From: Clostridium acetobutylicum ATCC 824
GTDB taxonomy: Bacteria > Bacillota > Clostridia > Clostridiales > Clostridiaceae
DNA length: 64,000 bases
Reading direction: 5' to 3'
Assembly: GCF_000008765.1 (NCBI RefSeq)
Contig: NC_003030.1
Location: 3,506,001-3,570,000, forward strand
Below are positions 1 to 8,814 of this stretch, piece after piece. A program made the translations under genes and the position numbers. Numbering within the stretch: position 1 is the first letter of the stretch; every line of letters starts with the position of its first letter. The notes below the pieces were generated by a model that ran no database searches, was not told the origin of the DNA, and saw only the letters and a list, made by a program, of their open reading frames with translations.

Positions 1-219
1 CTTCCATTAATTAAATACTAGCTATATGTTTACAAGTTATATATGTAAATAAAATAGCTATATGTTATATGTTTCTTCATTATTTAATTATTTATGCTTT
101 ATACATTGGACATTAATGACTAGAGCTATATATTTGATTAAAACAAATATTTTTTTACATAGATGAATACTTTTTAATTATATAGAACATAATACTAGTG
201 TAGTAAGAAATCACAATGT

Positions 220-294
220 TCCGTGATAGCTCAACGGTGGAGCACTCGGCTGTTAACCGATAGGTTGAAGGTTCGAATCCTTTTCACGGAGCCA
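220..294 (+). tRNA. tRNA-Asn (GTT)
   Basis: Full cloverleaf with encoded CCA. The acceptor stem TCCGTGA pairs with TCACGGA (284-290), followed by discriminator G and CCA. The D arm is AGCTCAACGGTGGAGC, the anticodon GTT is at 252-254 in loop CTGTTAA, and the T loop is TTCGAAT. It stands alone, with no neighbouring tRNA or rRNA in the window. Confidence 0.97.
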
Positions 295-310
295 TTTTTA
301 TAAAAAAAGA

Positions 311-328
311 GATAGAGCTTTCTCTATC
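311..328 (-). terminator. Hairpin with T run on the minus strand
   Basis: GATAGAG (311-317) and CTCTATC (322-328) form a 7-bp stem with a CTTT loop. Read on the minus strand it is followed by TCTTTTTTTA. It could end leftward transcription from the radical SAM gene; a second candidate hairpin lies nearer that gene. Confidence 0.5.
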
Positions 329-510
329 CCCATTGAGCCAAATCAATGTTTAATTCTAATAAGTAGCTTATACATTTCCTATATTCTAAAATATCAGTCC
401 AATACCTTACATATTAATTCTAGAAATAAAGACTTAGCAATCTCATATTTTCCATTCTATATAAGCTTTTCACTATTACACCAGCTATTTCTCGAATATA
501 CAAAAATAAT

Positions 511-546
511 GCCGCTCGAACCTAGTAGGCTCTTTACGGCAAATTT
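511..546. terminator. Possible terminator downstream of the radical SAM gene
   Basis: GCCG (511-514) and CGGC (537-540) enclose the near-palindrome CCTAGTAGG. An AATTTTTTA tract follows on the plus side and an ATTATTTTT tract on the minus side. The interrupted stem makes this a weak call. Confidence 0.4.
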
Positions 547-569
547 TTTATTATGAACAACAATATTTT

Positions 570-1694
570 CTAGAAAAGCATTTCCCCTGGTTTATATCCA
601 TCAGGTAATTCTTCTTCACTTAAAAATTTGAAATTTTCATCACGCAGTATTGGTAAAAATACTTGGTATGGAAGCCTATCAAACTCACAGCTGTAACTGC
701 TGGCTCCAAACCACTTACCTTCCTTGCTGCTCAAATTTAAGTCTCTAGCAAATTTTGTATGATTGGAACAGTCATGCACTGCTAAATCCCAATTTTCTTC
801 ATCGGCTATTTTCATTAGCTTAAGAGTTAATTCTCTACTCCAAATTGGAGATATGTAGCCTTGTCTAGAGATATACATGCTTTCTCCATAATAATTACCT
901 ATGTTATTCTCATTTAAATGTAGTTCCGCACAGTTAATAAAATCAAGTTTTGTATCTAATATTGCCTGTTTTTTCTCGAAAAAAGCTTCAAAAAGCTCAG
1001 GAGTCATTGGAGTCTCGATACCTACATTTTTAATATATTTTTTAGCTATACCAATATTCTTAATAACTTTATCAGAACACTTAGAAGCTCCAAGGTTGAA
1101 ACGTATCTCGTCAAGACCTGCTTCACCTAATGCTTTTAAAGTTTCTTCTGTAGCTAAAGTACCATTTGTATATAGATGCTGATAAACTTTGGCATCACTA
1201 AATTTCTTTACTATAGAATAGTATTTTTCAATTTCCATAAATGGTTCTAAATAAACATAGGATATACCAGTAGGCTTTTTATGGATAGAAAGAAGTAAAT
1301 CAATATCCTTTTCATAAAACCTTGTGCCCCCAATTTCCCACATATCCTCTCCAATAGGAGCAATATCATCAAGTTCTCCATAATTATAGCAGAACTTACA
1401 CTCTAAATTGCATTTATTTGTTTTTCTAATGGCACTTAAACCAGTTCCAAGAAGACAAGAACGACATCCTTTAGGAAACTTGCTTTCATTTCCCACAAAA
1501 AAAGTTCTATTGTCTAAAGTTTTCAAACTTTTAATTTCTGACATCAATTTATTATTTCTATTATCAATTGCTGCCTCGATTTGTGCAAAGGTAGAATAAA
1601 TGATTTCTTGTTGCTTTATCATCGGTTCCTCATCCTCTGGCAGCATTGAAAAAAATTCAAACCATGTTAACGCATCTTTTTTTGAAATTTTCAT
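570..1694 (-). CDS. Radical SAM domain protein
   Basis: 374 residues. The radical SAM cluster motif CNLECKFC has cysteines at about 95, 99 and 102, and is preceded by a CRSC pair at about 77-80 that could hold another metal or cluster. Such enzymes use a [4Fe-4S] cluster and S-adenosylmethionine to start radical chemistry. The following YLEPFMEIE and HLYTNGTLA segments fit the barrel of this superfamily. The start has a GGGAGGA ribosome site 5-8 bases upstream. The gene is monocistronic, with a flavin reductase read in the same direction upstream. The substrate cannot be named; the family call is firm. Confidence 0.85.
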   Translation of the reverse strand: MKISKKDALTWFEFFSMLPEDEEPMIKQQEIIYSTFAQIEAAIDNRNNKLMSEIKSLKTLDNRTFFVGNESKFPKGCRSCLLGTGLSAIRKTNKCNLECKFCYNYGELDDIAPIGEDMWEIGGTRFYEKDIDLLLSIHKKPTGISYVYLEPFMEIEKYYSIVKKFSDAKVYQHLYTNGTLATEETLKALGEAGLDEIRFNLGASKCSDKVIKNIGIAKKYIKNVGIETPMTPELFEAFFEKKQAILDTKLDFINCAELHLNENNIGNYYGESMYISRQGYISPIWSRELTLKLMKIADEENWDLAVHDCSNHTKFARDLNLSSKEGKWFGASSYSCEFDRLPYQVFLPILRDENFKFLSEEELPDGYKPGEMLF

Positions 1695-1863
1695 AACATG
1701 TCCTCCCTTAGTTAATCCTTATGAATACTTCATACAAATCTTCTTTACGCTTTTTCATATATTCTTCAAAAGAGATACATGAACCTATTTAATTATATAC
1801 TAATTATGTTGTTTTGTATGTAAATAAAACATGTATTTATTAATAAGCAGCCTAATTTACAAA

Positions 1864-1891
1864 TAAAAAAGAATAGCCACTAAAGCTACTC
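1864..1891 (-). terminator. Terminator of the flavin reductase gene
   Basis: GAATAGC (1871-1877) pairs with GCTACTC (1885-1891), seven pairs with one G-U. On the minus strand a TTCTTTTTTATTT tract follows. Confidence 0.65.
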
Positions 1892-1963
1892 TAAATTTAA
1901 ACATTGTTTTTATTTAGTTTTAAAAGCCATTAACTAACAAAATAATATCTTATCTTTCTCTTC

Positions 1964-2500
1964 TTATAACCTTTTTCCTAACAAATATGCCTGCAGTGGA
2001 TAGTCCGTCTTTTCAAGGTCTTCTCTTGCGGGGCAGCCTTTCGCTAATAGTTGTCCATAATCTTGCCATTGAAGATATTTGAGTGCCTCAGTATAACTTC
2101 CCGCAATACCTTTCATTGCCCATTCTCTACTATTAGTACCTGTTACAATAAGTATAGCCTTTTTATCTGCCCCCCTAAGCATATTATTAATGCTGTAGAA
2201 GCGATCTATAGCTATTTTTATTTGAGCTGACATCCCATAATAGTATAGAGGTGTTACAAATGTAATCAAATCAGCCTCTATAAGCTTAGGAAACAATTCC
2301 ACCATATCATCTTGAAAAACGCATGGTTTCTCTCCACATTTACACTTATTGCACGCAACACAAGGATGTACTTTCTTAAAGGCTGAATCAAAGCGATAAA
2401 CTTCATGTCCAGCTTCTTTAGCGCCCTCAATAAAGCGCTCGGTAAGTAATGAAGAAGTTCCATCTTTATGAGGACTTCCAGTTAATACTACAATTTTCAT
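1964..2500 (-). CDS. Flavodoxin-fold NAD(P)H-dependent FMN reductase, iron-sulfur flavoprotein type
   Basis: 178 residues with the flavodoxin-like N-terminus MKIVVLTGSPHKDGTSSLL, whose loop binds FMN phosphate, and the later segment FVTPLYYYGMSAQIK typical of this family. A compact cysteine set at about 47-60 (CVACNKCKCGEKPC) resembles the cluster motif of clostridial iron-sulfur flavoproteins. The expected role is a soluble NAD(P)H-flavin electron carrier or quinone/nitro reductase. Upstream, at 2567-2578, is the 12-mer GCACTTTTTTGT, which also lies inside the HxlR-associated palindrome near 5065. Confidence 0.82.
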   Translation of the reverse strand: MKIVVLTGSPHKDGTSSLLTERFIEGAKEAGHEVYRFDSAFKKVHPCVACNKCKCGEKPCVFQDDMVELFPKLIEADLITFVTPLYYYGMSAQIKIAIDRFYSINNMLRGADKKAILIVTGTNSREWAMKGIAGSYTEALKYLQWQDYGQLLAKGCPAREDLEKTDYPLQAYLLGKRL

Positions 2501-2627
2501 AGACTACTCATCCTTTCTCTATTTTTACTCTTTTATTATAGTATAAATATAGAAAAATCAAAGAACGCACTTTTTTGTAACTCTCTATTTATTATATTTG
2601 TGATTTCCGTATAATATAGCCTTCTAT

Positions 2628-3428
2628 CTATATATTTTTCATAAAAAGCTCTTTTAAAAAATCAGGAAAATGCGTAATCATACTGTATGTAAATGGAACA
2701 GCAACCTTATAACGAGAACTAAGATGCTCCTTCAAAATTATATTACTAATTGTTGTTGCTGTTTCTGTTGGATCAGCCTGCTTCTGCTTTTTTCTATATT
2801 TGCTATCCTTTTGATAAAAATAAGAATAGCAAGAATTTAGGTTGGATATAACACTATTTGAATTTTCAGCTAAAGTCTTAAAAAAGTTGGTCTTTATAGG
2901 GCCTGGTTCGATAACCGTTGTCTGAATATTATAGCTGCTCAGCTCTAAGCGAAGTGCATCACTTAATGCTTCAACTGCAAACTTTGCTGCACAATAAGCA
3001 CCATTAATCGGTTGAACAAATTTACCTGAAATTGATCCAATATTTATAATCTTACCAGTTTTTCTCTTTCGCATCTCTGGAATAACCGCCTGAAGCATGT
3101 TAATTATACCAAATACATTCACATTAAACATACTTTTCACATCACTTACATTAACCTCTTCCAATGCACCTCTGACTGAATAGCCCGCATTATTCACAAG
3201 AATATCAATTTTATGAAAGTTTAACATAACTTCCTTTATTGCTTTATGTACTGATTCTTCTTTAGTTACATCTAAAGGCAGCTTCAAAGCTGCGGGCAAA
3301 TCCTTTAGATCCTCTACTTTTCTTGCTGTTGCAACCACTGTATATCCTTTATTATATAATATTTTGCAAAGCTCCCTACCAATCCCCGTTGAACATCCAG
3401 TAATTAAAACAACTATTTTATTTTCCAT
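2628..3428 (-). CDS. Short-chain dehydrogenase/reductase (SDR)
   Basis: 266 residues from the chosen ATG. The family motifs are present: TGCSTGIG nucleotide-binding loop, NNAG, a catalytic serine in IGSISG, and YCAAK supplying Tyr and Lys. A classical SDR is an NAD(P)-dependent cytosolic oxidoreductase acting on alcohols or ketones; the substrate is not evident. A longer frame begins five codons upstream, but GGAGG (3434-3438) sits five bases before the ATG at 3428, so the internal Met is preferred. The adjacent Crp-family gene is read in the same direction and may control it. Confidence 0.88.
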   Translation of the reverse strand: MENKIVVLITGCSTGIGRELCKILYNKGYTVVATARKVEDLKDLPAALKLPLDVTKEESVHKAIKEVMLNFHKIDILVNNAGYSVRGALEEVNVSDVKSMFNVNVFGIINMLQAVIPEMRKRKTGKIINIGSISGKFVQPINGAYCAAKFAVEALSDALRLELSSYNIQTTVIEPGPIKTNFFKTLAENSNSVISNLNSCYSYFYQKDSKYRKKQKQADPTETATTISNIILKEHLSSRYKVAVPFTYSMITHFPDFLKELFMKNI

Positions 3429-3488
3429 AATAACCTCCATCAATATAATTTGGCTACATTATAAATCACTTGGAGATTACTTTCATTA

Positions 3489-4088
3489 TCATTTGTTAAT
3501 ATTTAATTTCCTTCTTATTCTACTAAGTGACACGGGCGTTATCCCTAAATATGAGGCAAGATAACATTGTTTAATACGATTTTCTAACCCTAGCTTCTCA
3601 GAAACAAATTGCTTATAACGTTCTATACTACTCAATAATTTAAAACTACTTGCATGTTCTTCCTTTTTAACAAGAACTCTATCAATCATTTTTTTGTAAC
3701 ATAAAAGTAGATTATAATTTCCTTCAACTATTTTCTCAAAATCAGAAATCTTAGCCACAAGAATTTCACTGTCCTCTAATGCTTGTATGCTATACATAGA
3801 TTCCTTTTGAGATAAGTATGCTGCATAAGAAAACAATGTCTCCCCTTCTGTATGAAAATGCTTTGTTATATCGTTTCCTAGTCTGTCAATATAGTAAGAA
3901 CGAAAAACTCCTTTAACAATAAATGCCACCTTTATAGAATTATCTCCTTGCTTCAGAAACAGACTATTCTTTTTTAATAGCCTTGTACTAAAAACATCTT
4001 TAAGCAAAGAAAGGTTTTTTTCATCAAGAGAAATCGAATTACTCTTCAAAATATTCCACCATAAATTGTCGTATGTATTATTACTCAT
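3489..4088 (-). CDS. Crp/Fnr-family transcriptional regulator
   Basis: 199 residues. The N-terminal two thirds look like a cyclic-nucleotide-binding beta roll (FLKQGDNSIKVAFIVKGVFR). The C-terminal helix-turn-helix is in QCYLASYLGITPVSLSRIRR. There is no N-terminal cysteine set, so it is not an Fnr-type oxygen sensor; members of this branch often lack ligand-binding residues. GGAGGG lies nine bases before the ATG. The gene is 60 bp upstream of the SDR gene on the same strand and is a candidate regulator of it. Confidence 0.85.
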   Translation of the reverse strand: MSNNTYDNLWWNILKSNSISLDEKNLSLLKDVFSTRLLKKNSLFLKQGDNSIKVAFIVKGVFRSYYIDRLGNDITKHFHTEGETLFSYAAYLSQKESMYSIQALEDSEILVAKISDFEKIVEGNYNLLLCYKKMIDRVLVKKEEHASSFKLLSSIERYKQFVSEKLGLENRIKQCYLASYLGITPVSLSRIRRKLNINK

Positions 4089-4151
4089 GATGCATTCCCT
4101 CCTCTATTTTATATACTCTCATTCAATATTATATAATAAACAGAACACTAT

Positions 4152-4174
4152 AAAAAAGAGACAGAACTGCTCCT
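4152..4174 (-). terminator. Possible terminator of the amidohydrolase gene
   Basis: On the minus strand GAGCAG and CTGTCTC form a short stem with one bulge, followed by TTTTTTAT. Confidence 0.4.
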
Positions 4175-4212
4175 ATCCCTTCAACAATAAATATCACATA
4201 GAATGTATAGCC

Positions 4213-5001
4213 TTAAATATTTAATAATCTCGATATATTATCACCTAAAACTGCATTAGCAACATAAGAGTCATTACTCATTTTTTTTATTGCTTCTATT
4301 GATAGCTGCAAATCTCCAAATGGCATATCCGTGCCAAAAATACATTTTAATGGAAGTTCATTAATTACTATCTTTAAAACAAATGTAGAAAAATACGCCG
4401 AAGTATCGAGATACAGATTTTGGATTTCCTTTGCAAGTTCTACAGCTGTCATCCAATTGCTTCCTCCCATATGCCCTAATATTACAGGCACCTTAGGGAA
4501 AGCCTTACACAGTTCAGCAATTTCTTTTATATCCTGTAAAACCAAAGGATTAAATGCATGTATCCAAATTGGCAGACTTCCCGAATCCATAGAATACTTA
4601 AAAATAGGCTTTAATGATTTTATCTGCCCACTTGCAGGCGTAAGTTCACCTATACCTACAAGTTTGTTATTTACTATATTTTCTTCAATATATGAGTTAG
4701 TATCATTTTCACTTAATCCAACAGGTACGTTACCAAATCCAACATATCTGGATGGATATGCTTGTATAACATTTGTAAGTTCTTTTATAGAATTACGTCT
4801 TACATCTATCATAGAATTTGTTTTTCCATTAACTACATCATTTAATTTTTTCATTTCTTTTTTTACATCTCTAAGATTCACTGCCGTTTCTGGGTGTATG
4901 GAAGTTGAAAATAATATAGTCTTATCAACACCTGCCTCATCCATTATTTTAATGTGTTTTTCTACTGGCAAAATAACATGTGTATGTCCATCTATAATCA
5001 T
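4213..5001 (-). CDS. Amidohydrolase family protein
   Basis: 262 residues. Metal-ligand signatures of the TIM-barrel amidohydrolase-2 group are visible: DGHTHV at the N-terminus, IWIHAFN, VILGHMGG and FGTDMPFGD near the C-terminus. Members are metal-dependent hydrolases or decarboxylases; the substrate is unknown. An upstream ATG would add 14 residues, but AAAGGAGA just before the ATG at 5001 decides the start. A likely promoter has -10 TATAAT (5033-5038, minus strand) and -35 TTTCAT (5055-5060), abutting a palindrome shared with the divergent HxlR gene. HxlR control is inferred. Confidence 0.82.
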   Translation of the reverse strand: MIIDGHTHVILPVEKHIKIMDEAGVDKTILFSTSIHPETAVNLRDVKKEMKKLNDVVNGKTNSMIDVRRNSIKELTNVIQAYPSRYVGFGNVPVGLSENDTNSYIEENIVNNKLVGIGELTPASGQIKSLKPIFKYSMDSGSLPIWIHAFNPLVLQDIKEIAELCKAFPKVPVILGHMGGSNWMTAVELAKEIQNLYLDTSAYFSTFVLKIVINELPLKCIFGTDMPFGDLQLSIEAIKKMSNDSYVANAVLGDNISRLLNI

Positions 5002-5032
5002 ATTTATCTCTCCTTTATATAAATTCACTCTC

Positions 5033-5084
5033 ATTATAACCAACTGTTGAAAAAATGAAAGTATGCACTTTTTTGTGATATACT
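5033..5084. promoter_or_regulatory. Divergent promoter with HxlR-type palindrome
   Basis: AGTAT (5060-5064) and ATACT (5080-5084) form a 25-bp imperfect palindrome next to the predicted -35 of the amidohydrolase promoter. It contains GCACTTTTTTGT (5065-5076), which recurs exactly at 2567-2578 upstream of the flavin reductase gene. Placement between an HxlR gene and its divergent neighbour suggests an HxlR operator. Confidence 0.5.
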
Positions 5085-5106
5085 ATCATAAAGGAGAGTG
5101 GCATTA

Positions 5107-5427
5107 TTGAATAAACTTTGTTATGTGAACAATAAAGAGCCTTTCGAATACACTTTGTCTATTATCAGCGGTAAATGGAAATTAAAAATCATTTATCTTC
5201 TTGCTTGTCTTGGAACCACAAGATATGGTGTTATTAAAAGAAGTATCGATGGAATTACACATAAAATGTTAAGTTCACAGTTGAGAGATTTAGAAAGTAA
5301 AAATATCATATCTAGAAAGGAATACCCTCAGATTCCTCCAAAGGTAGAATATTCTCTTACTGAAAAAGGTGAAAGTCTCATTCCACTTATAAAAGACATG
5401 TGTGAATGGGGTATAAAAAACATATAA
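5107..5427 (+). CDS. HxlR-family transcriptional regulator
   Basis: 106 residues with the HxlR/DUF24 winged-helix pattern: CYVNNKEPFEYTLSIISGKW, then LRDLESKNIISRKEY and VEYSLTEKGESL. These regulators commonly sense thiol- or carbonyl-reactive compounds through an N-terminal cysteine; here the Cys is at residue 4. GTG at 5098 overlaps the AAGGAG site, so the TTG at 5107, about ten bases downstream of it, is the likelier start. It is divergent from the amidohydrolase and is probably its regulator. Confidence 0.88.
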   Translation: MNKLCYVNNKEPFEYTLSIISGKWKLKIIYLLACLGTTRYGVIKRSIDGITHKMLSSQLRDLESKNIISRKEYPQIPPKVEYSLTEKGESLIPLIKDMCEWGIKNI

Positions 5428-5456
5428 CTGTTATTGTATTATAATCAATAATAATC

Positions 5457-5488
5457 AAAAAGAGCTAGTTATTTAAACTAACTCTTTT
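5457..5488. terminator. Bidirectional terminator between HxlR and ABC-F genes
   Basis: AAAAAGAG with TAGTT on one side pairs with AACTA and CTCTTTT on the other, broken by a single mismatch. A and T runs on both sides serve the convergent genes. Confidence 0.7.
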
Positions 5489-5500
5489 ATTCTAAAATGT

Positions 5501-7057
5501 CTAATAAATTTTAGTCGTCCACTCCTCGCAGTTCCAAACATCAGTAACTACATCCTTATAGAATTCAGGCTCATGGCATACCAAAAGAATACTTCCTCTG
5601 TACTCCTTAAGCGCCCTTTTAAGCTCATCCTTTGCATCTACATCTAAGTGGTTTGTAGGCTCATCTAGAATTAATATATTTGTCTCATTATTTATAAGCT
5701 TGCAAAGCCTTACCTTAGCCTGCTCTCCTCCGCTAAGTACCATAACCTTACTTTCTATATGCTTAGTAGTAAGTCCACATTTCGCAAGGGCTGCTCTAAC
5801 CTCGTATTGAGTGTATGCAGGGAACTCCTCCCAAACCTCTTCGATACAAGTTTTATCATTTGCCTCTTTTATTTCCTGCTCAAAGTATCCTATATATTGA
5901 TAATCTCCAAGCTCTACATCTCCTGAAATAGGTTTTATCTTTCCAAGAAGACTTTTTAAAAGAGTAGTTTTTCCAAGTCCATTAGCTCCAACTAAGGCTA
6001 TTTTCTGACCTCTTTCCATAGTTAAATTTAAAGGCTTTGAAAGAGGACTATCATATCCAACAACTAGGTCTTTAGTTTCAAAAATTAGCTTTCCTGAAGT
6101 TCTAGCAGTTTTAAAGTTGAACTCCGGCTTTGGTTTTTCTTGAGTTTTTTCTATTATATCCATTTTATCAAGCTGCTTTTGTCTAGCTCTAGCCATTCCC
6201 GTAGTTGCAACCCTTGCCTTATTTCTAGCTACAAAATCCTTTAATTTTGCAATCTCCTGCTGCTGTCTTTCATAAGCTGCTTCAACCTGCTTTTTATTTG
6301 CTTCATAAACTCTCATGAAGTTATCATAATCTCCAGCATATCTAGTTAATTTTCTGTTATCTATATGGTATATTACGTTAATAACAGAATTTAAGAATGG
6401 TATATCATGAGATATTAAAATAAATGCATTTTCAAAATCATTTAAGTATCTCTTAAGCCATTCAATATGAACTTCATCAAGATAATTAGTAGGCTCGTCC
6501 AGTAAAAGTATATCCGGCTTTTGAAGTAAAAGCTTAGCAAGAAGAACCTTTGTCCTCTGACCACCACTTAAATCAGCTACATCCTTATCAAGTCCTATAT
6601 CTGTAATTCCAAGTCCCTTAGCCACTTCTTCTATTTTCACGTCTATAACATAGAAATCATTATTATCTAAGGTATCTTGTATTGTACCCATTTCATCTAA
6701 CAATTTTTGAAGTTCGTCTTCCGAAGCTTCTGCCATCTTGTCAGTAATCTCCATCATATTTGCTTCCATATCAAAGAGGTACTTAAAGGCATCCTTTAAT
6801 ACATCTTTTATGGTTTTTCCCTTTTGAAGGCTTGCATGCTGGTCCATGTAACCAACTCTAACATTATTTGACCACTCTATGGTTCCTTCATCAGGCATAA
6901 GTTTTCCTGTTATTATGCTCATAAAAGTAGATTTACCTTCTCCATTGGCACCAACTAGTCCAACATGTTCTCCCTTTAAAAGCCTAAAGGATACATCCTC
7001 AAAAATAGCTCTATCACCAAAGCCATGGTTTACATTTTTGACATTTAAAATACTCAC
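5501..7057 (-). CDS. ABC-F family ATPase (YfmM-like)
   Basis: 518 residues with two ABC domains and no membrane segments, hence ABC-F: Walker A GANGEGKST and GANGLGKTT, signatures LSGGQRTK and LSGGEQAK, Walker B LLLDEPTN and ILDEPTN. A charged linker (KKQVEAAYERQQQEIAKLKD) lies between the domains. ABC-F proteins bind the ribosomal E site and act in translation or antibiotic resistance; resistance is not shown here. GGAGG overlaps the longer GTG start at 7069, so the GTG at 7057 (MSILNVKNV) is chosen. The alarmone synthetase gene ends 71 bp upstream on the same strand, so both may be co-transcribed. Confidence 0.9.
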   Translation of the reverse strand: MSILNVKNVNHGFGDRAIFEDVSFRLLKGEHVGLVGANGEGKSTFMSIITGKLMPDEGTIEWSNNVRVGYMDQHASLQKGKTIKDVLKDAFKYLFDMEANMMEITDKMAEASEDELQKLLDEMGTIQDTLDNNDFYVIDVKIEEVAKGLGITDIGLDKDVADLSGGQRTKVLLAKLLLQKPDILLLDEPTNYLDEVHIEWLKRYLNDFENAFILISHDIPFLNSVINVIYHIDNRKLTRYAGDYDNFMRVYEANKKQVEAAYERQQQEIAKLKDFVARNKARVATTGMARARQKQLDKMDIIEKTQEKPKPEFNFKTARTSGKLIFETKDLVVGYDSPLSKPLNLTMERGQKIALVGANGLGKTTLLKSLLGKIKPISGDVELGDYQYIGYFEQEIKEANDKTCIEEVWEEFPAYTQYEVRAALAKCGLTTKHIESKVMVLSGGEQAKVRLCKLINNETNILILDEPTNHLDVDAKDELKRALKEYRGSILLVCHEPEFYKDVVTDVWNCEEWTTKIY

Positions 7058-7128
7058 TTTGACCTCCACAATTTACATTAATAAAATACTCTACATGACT
7101 AATAGTTTAAATGAAGCTAGGACATTTT

Positions 7129-7782
7129 TCAAACTAATTTTTCTACCTCTTTCTGTATATTCTGCATCTTAATATCAGTTTCAGATATCACATCTGCACA
7201 TTCTTTTAATTCACATCTTATGATTTCAGCATCCGTACCTAGTGTTTTGTAATATAATTTGTGCTCCAAGCTTGCCCAAAAATCCATGGCAATAGTCCTT
7301 ATTTGAACCTCAACCCTAACAGGTTCAACATGATCAGAAAAGAATATAGGTACCTCAAGAATCATATGAAAACTCCTATACCCATTTGGCTTAGGGTTTT
7401 TTATATAATCCTTCTCATTTATGAGCTTTATATCATCTTGATTTTTAAGCATATCTGCAATTTCATAAATATCACTTACAAAAGAACATACAACTCTTAT
7501 CCCAGCTATATCATTCAAGTTTTCCTTTGCTGAACGAAAGCTTACTTCAAGTCCCTTACGCTCAAGCTTATCCATTATGCTTTTAGGATCTTTAACTCTG
7601 TCCTTCATATATTCTATAGGATTTCTTTTTCTTTTTACTTTAAATTCATTATCCAAAATTTCAAGCTTTGTTTTAACTTCTTTTATGGCTGCGCTATATT
7701 TCATTATCATCTCTTGCATTTCTTCTATTCTTTCCTCAATATCATATTCAACAATATCGTCGGCGTCTTCCAATTGTGCCAT
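7129..7782 (-). CDS. Small alarmone synthetase (RelQ/YjbM-like)
   Basis: 217 residues containing only a RelA/SpoT synthetase domain. Recognisable segments are DIAGIRVVCSFVSDIY, NPKPNGYRSFH (substrate-binding GYRS) and VEVQIRTIAMDFWASLEHK. There is no HD hydrolase domain and no C-terminal regulatory region, which is the architecture of small alarmone synthetases making (p)ppGpp from ATP and GTP/GDP in the cytosol. A helical extension of about 40 residues precedes the core. AGGGAGGA precedes the ATG. RelQ versus RelP assignment is inferred from overall pattern. Confidence 0.9.
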   Translation of the reverse strand: MAQLEDADDIVEYDIEERIEEMQEMIMKYSAAIKEVKTKLEILDNEFKVKRKRNPIEYMKDRVKDPKSIMDKLERKGLEVSFRSAKENLNDIAGIRVVCSFVSDIYEIADMLKNQDDIKLINEKDYIKNPKPNGYRSFHMILEVPIFFSDHVEPVRVEVQIRTIAMDFWASLEHKLYYKTLGTDAEIIRCELKECADVISETDIKMQNIQKEVEKLV

Positions 7783-7978
7783 AGTTATCCTCCCTCGGTT
7801 TAACCTATCCCAACATAATTAATATATACTTGCATTTAATCACATGATACTACATTTTTTAATTTCATAAAAGTCATTAGAATATTTTTAACAAATACAT
7901 TATCGTTTTTTTATACATCGTTAATAATTGTCGAACTTCTTATATGAAACTTAACTAAAAAAATATGTTATTATTATA

Positions 7979-8032
7979 TATAATGGAATGGAATATTAAC
8001 CTTGTAGGTTATAAATCACAATGTTAATATTC
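7979..8032 (+). promoter_or_regulatory. -10 box and 10-bp inverted repeat upstream of a flavoprotein gene
   Basis: TATAAT (7979-7984) is followed seven bases later by GAATATTAAC (7991-8000) and its exact inverse GTTAATATTC (8023-8032), separated by 22 bases. The position, at or just after the expected transcription start, fits an operator or leader hairpin. No clear -35 is seen. Confidence 0.45.
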
Positions 8033-8065
8033 TTATATTATATTTTTAATATTGGAGGTCTTTAT

Positions 8066-8692
8066 ATGAAAGTATTACTTATCAATGGAAGTCCACATGC
8101 TAAAGGTTGTACTTATACTGCTTTAAGTGAAGTGGCAAAAGCCTTAGAAGAAGAAAATATAGAAACGGAAATTTTTCAAATAGGGACTAAGCCTGTTAGA
8201 GGATGTATTGGCTGTGGTACTTGCTCAAAAACAGGTTCAGGAAAATGCGTTTTTGATGATGACACTTTAAATGCTGGTCTTGAAAAAGCCAAAACTGCTG
8301 ACGGATTTATATTCGGCTCTCCTGTACATTATGCTGCTGCTTCAGGTGCTTTGACTTCCTTCTTAGATAGATTTTTCTACGCTGGAAAAGATTTTGCATA
8401 CAAGCCTGGTGCTGCAATTGTGAGCTGTAGACGTGGTGGTGCTGCTGCTGCTTTTGACCAACTAAATAAGTATTTCACAATTGCAAACATGCCTATAGTA
8501 TCCTCTCAGTACTGGAATATGGTGCATGGAAATACTCCTGAAGAAGTAAAGCAGGATCTTGAGGGAATGCAAACTATGAGAACTCTTGGAAAAAATATGG
8601 CTTGGCTTTTAAAAAGTATACAAGCAGGAAAAGAAGCTGGAGTAAAATTACCGGAAAAAGAACAAACTATTAGAACAAACTTCATACGCTAA
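8066..8692 (+). CDS. Flavodoxin-fold NAD(P)H-dependent oxidoreductase (iron-sulfur flavoprotein-like)
   Basis: 208 residues starting MKVLLINGSPHAKGCTY, the FMN-binding N-terminus of the flavodoxin-like reductases. Cysteines in RGCIGCGTCSKTGSGKC at about 49-62 match a short cluster-type motif. GSPVHYAAASGALTSFLDR matches the central segment of this family. It is expected to be a cytosolic flavin-dependent electron carrier or reductase. The ATG at 8066 follows GGAGG; an upstream in-frame ATG lies inside the inverted repeat and is rejected. The gene is followed by its own terminator. Confidence 0.85.
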   Translation: MKVLLINGSPHAKGCTYTALSEVAKALEEENIETEIFQIGTKPVRGCIGCGTCSKTGSGKCVFDDDTLNAGLEKAKTADGFIFGSPVHYAAASGALTSFLDRFFYAGKDFAYKPGAAIVSCRRGGAAAAFDQLNKYFTIANMPIVSSQYWNMVHGNTPEEVKQDLEGMQTMRTLGKNMAWLLKSIQAGKEAGVKLPEKEQTIRTNFIR

Positions 8693-8700
8693 TTTTTAGC

Positions 8701-8737
8701 AAAAGCATTAAACCTTATTTGGCTTTAATGCTTTTTT
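8701..8737 (+). terminator. Terminator of the flavoprotein gene
   Basis: AAAAGCATTAAA (8701-8712) pairs perfectly with TTTAATGCTTTT (8724-8735), followed by TT. Confidence 0.85.
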
Positions 8738-8814
8738 AAACTACAGTTAAATAGGTTATATTTCAAAAAACTTGTAAAAGAGGTGAAAACTTTAGTTATA
8801 TGCTAAAGGACTAT

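Noticed and set aside
1-219. Possible gene or repeat array at the left edge
   Set aside because: AT-rich DNA with a twice-seen TAGCTATATGTT word; no frame or structure beyond the probable tRNA promoter.
4331-5050. 239-codon open frame on the plus strand
   Set aside because: It is the antisense shadow of the amidohydrolase gene, has no ribosome site, and its predicted protein lacks family features.
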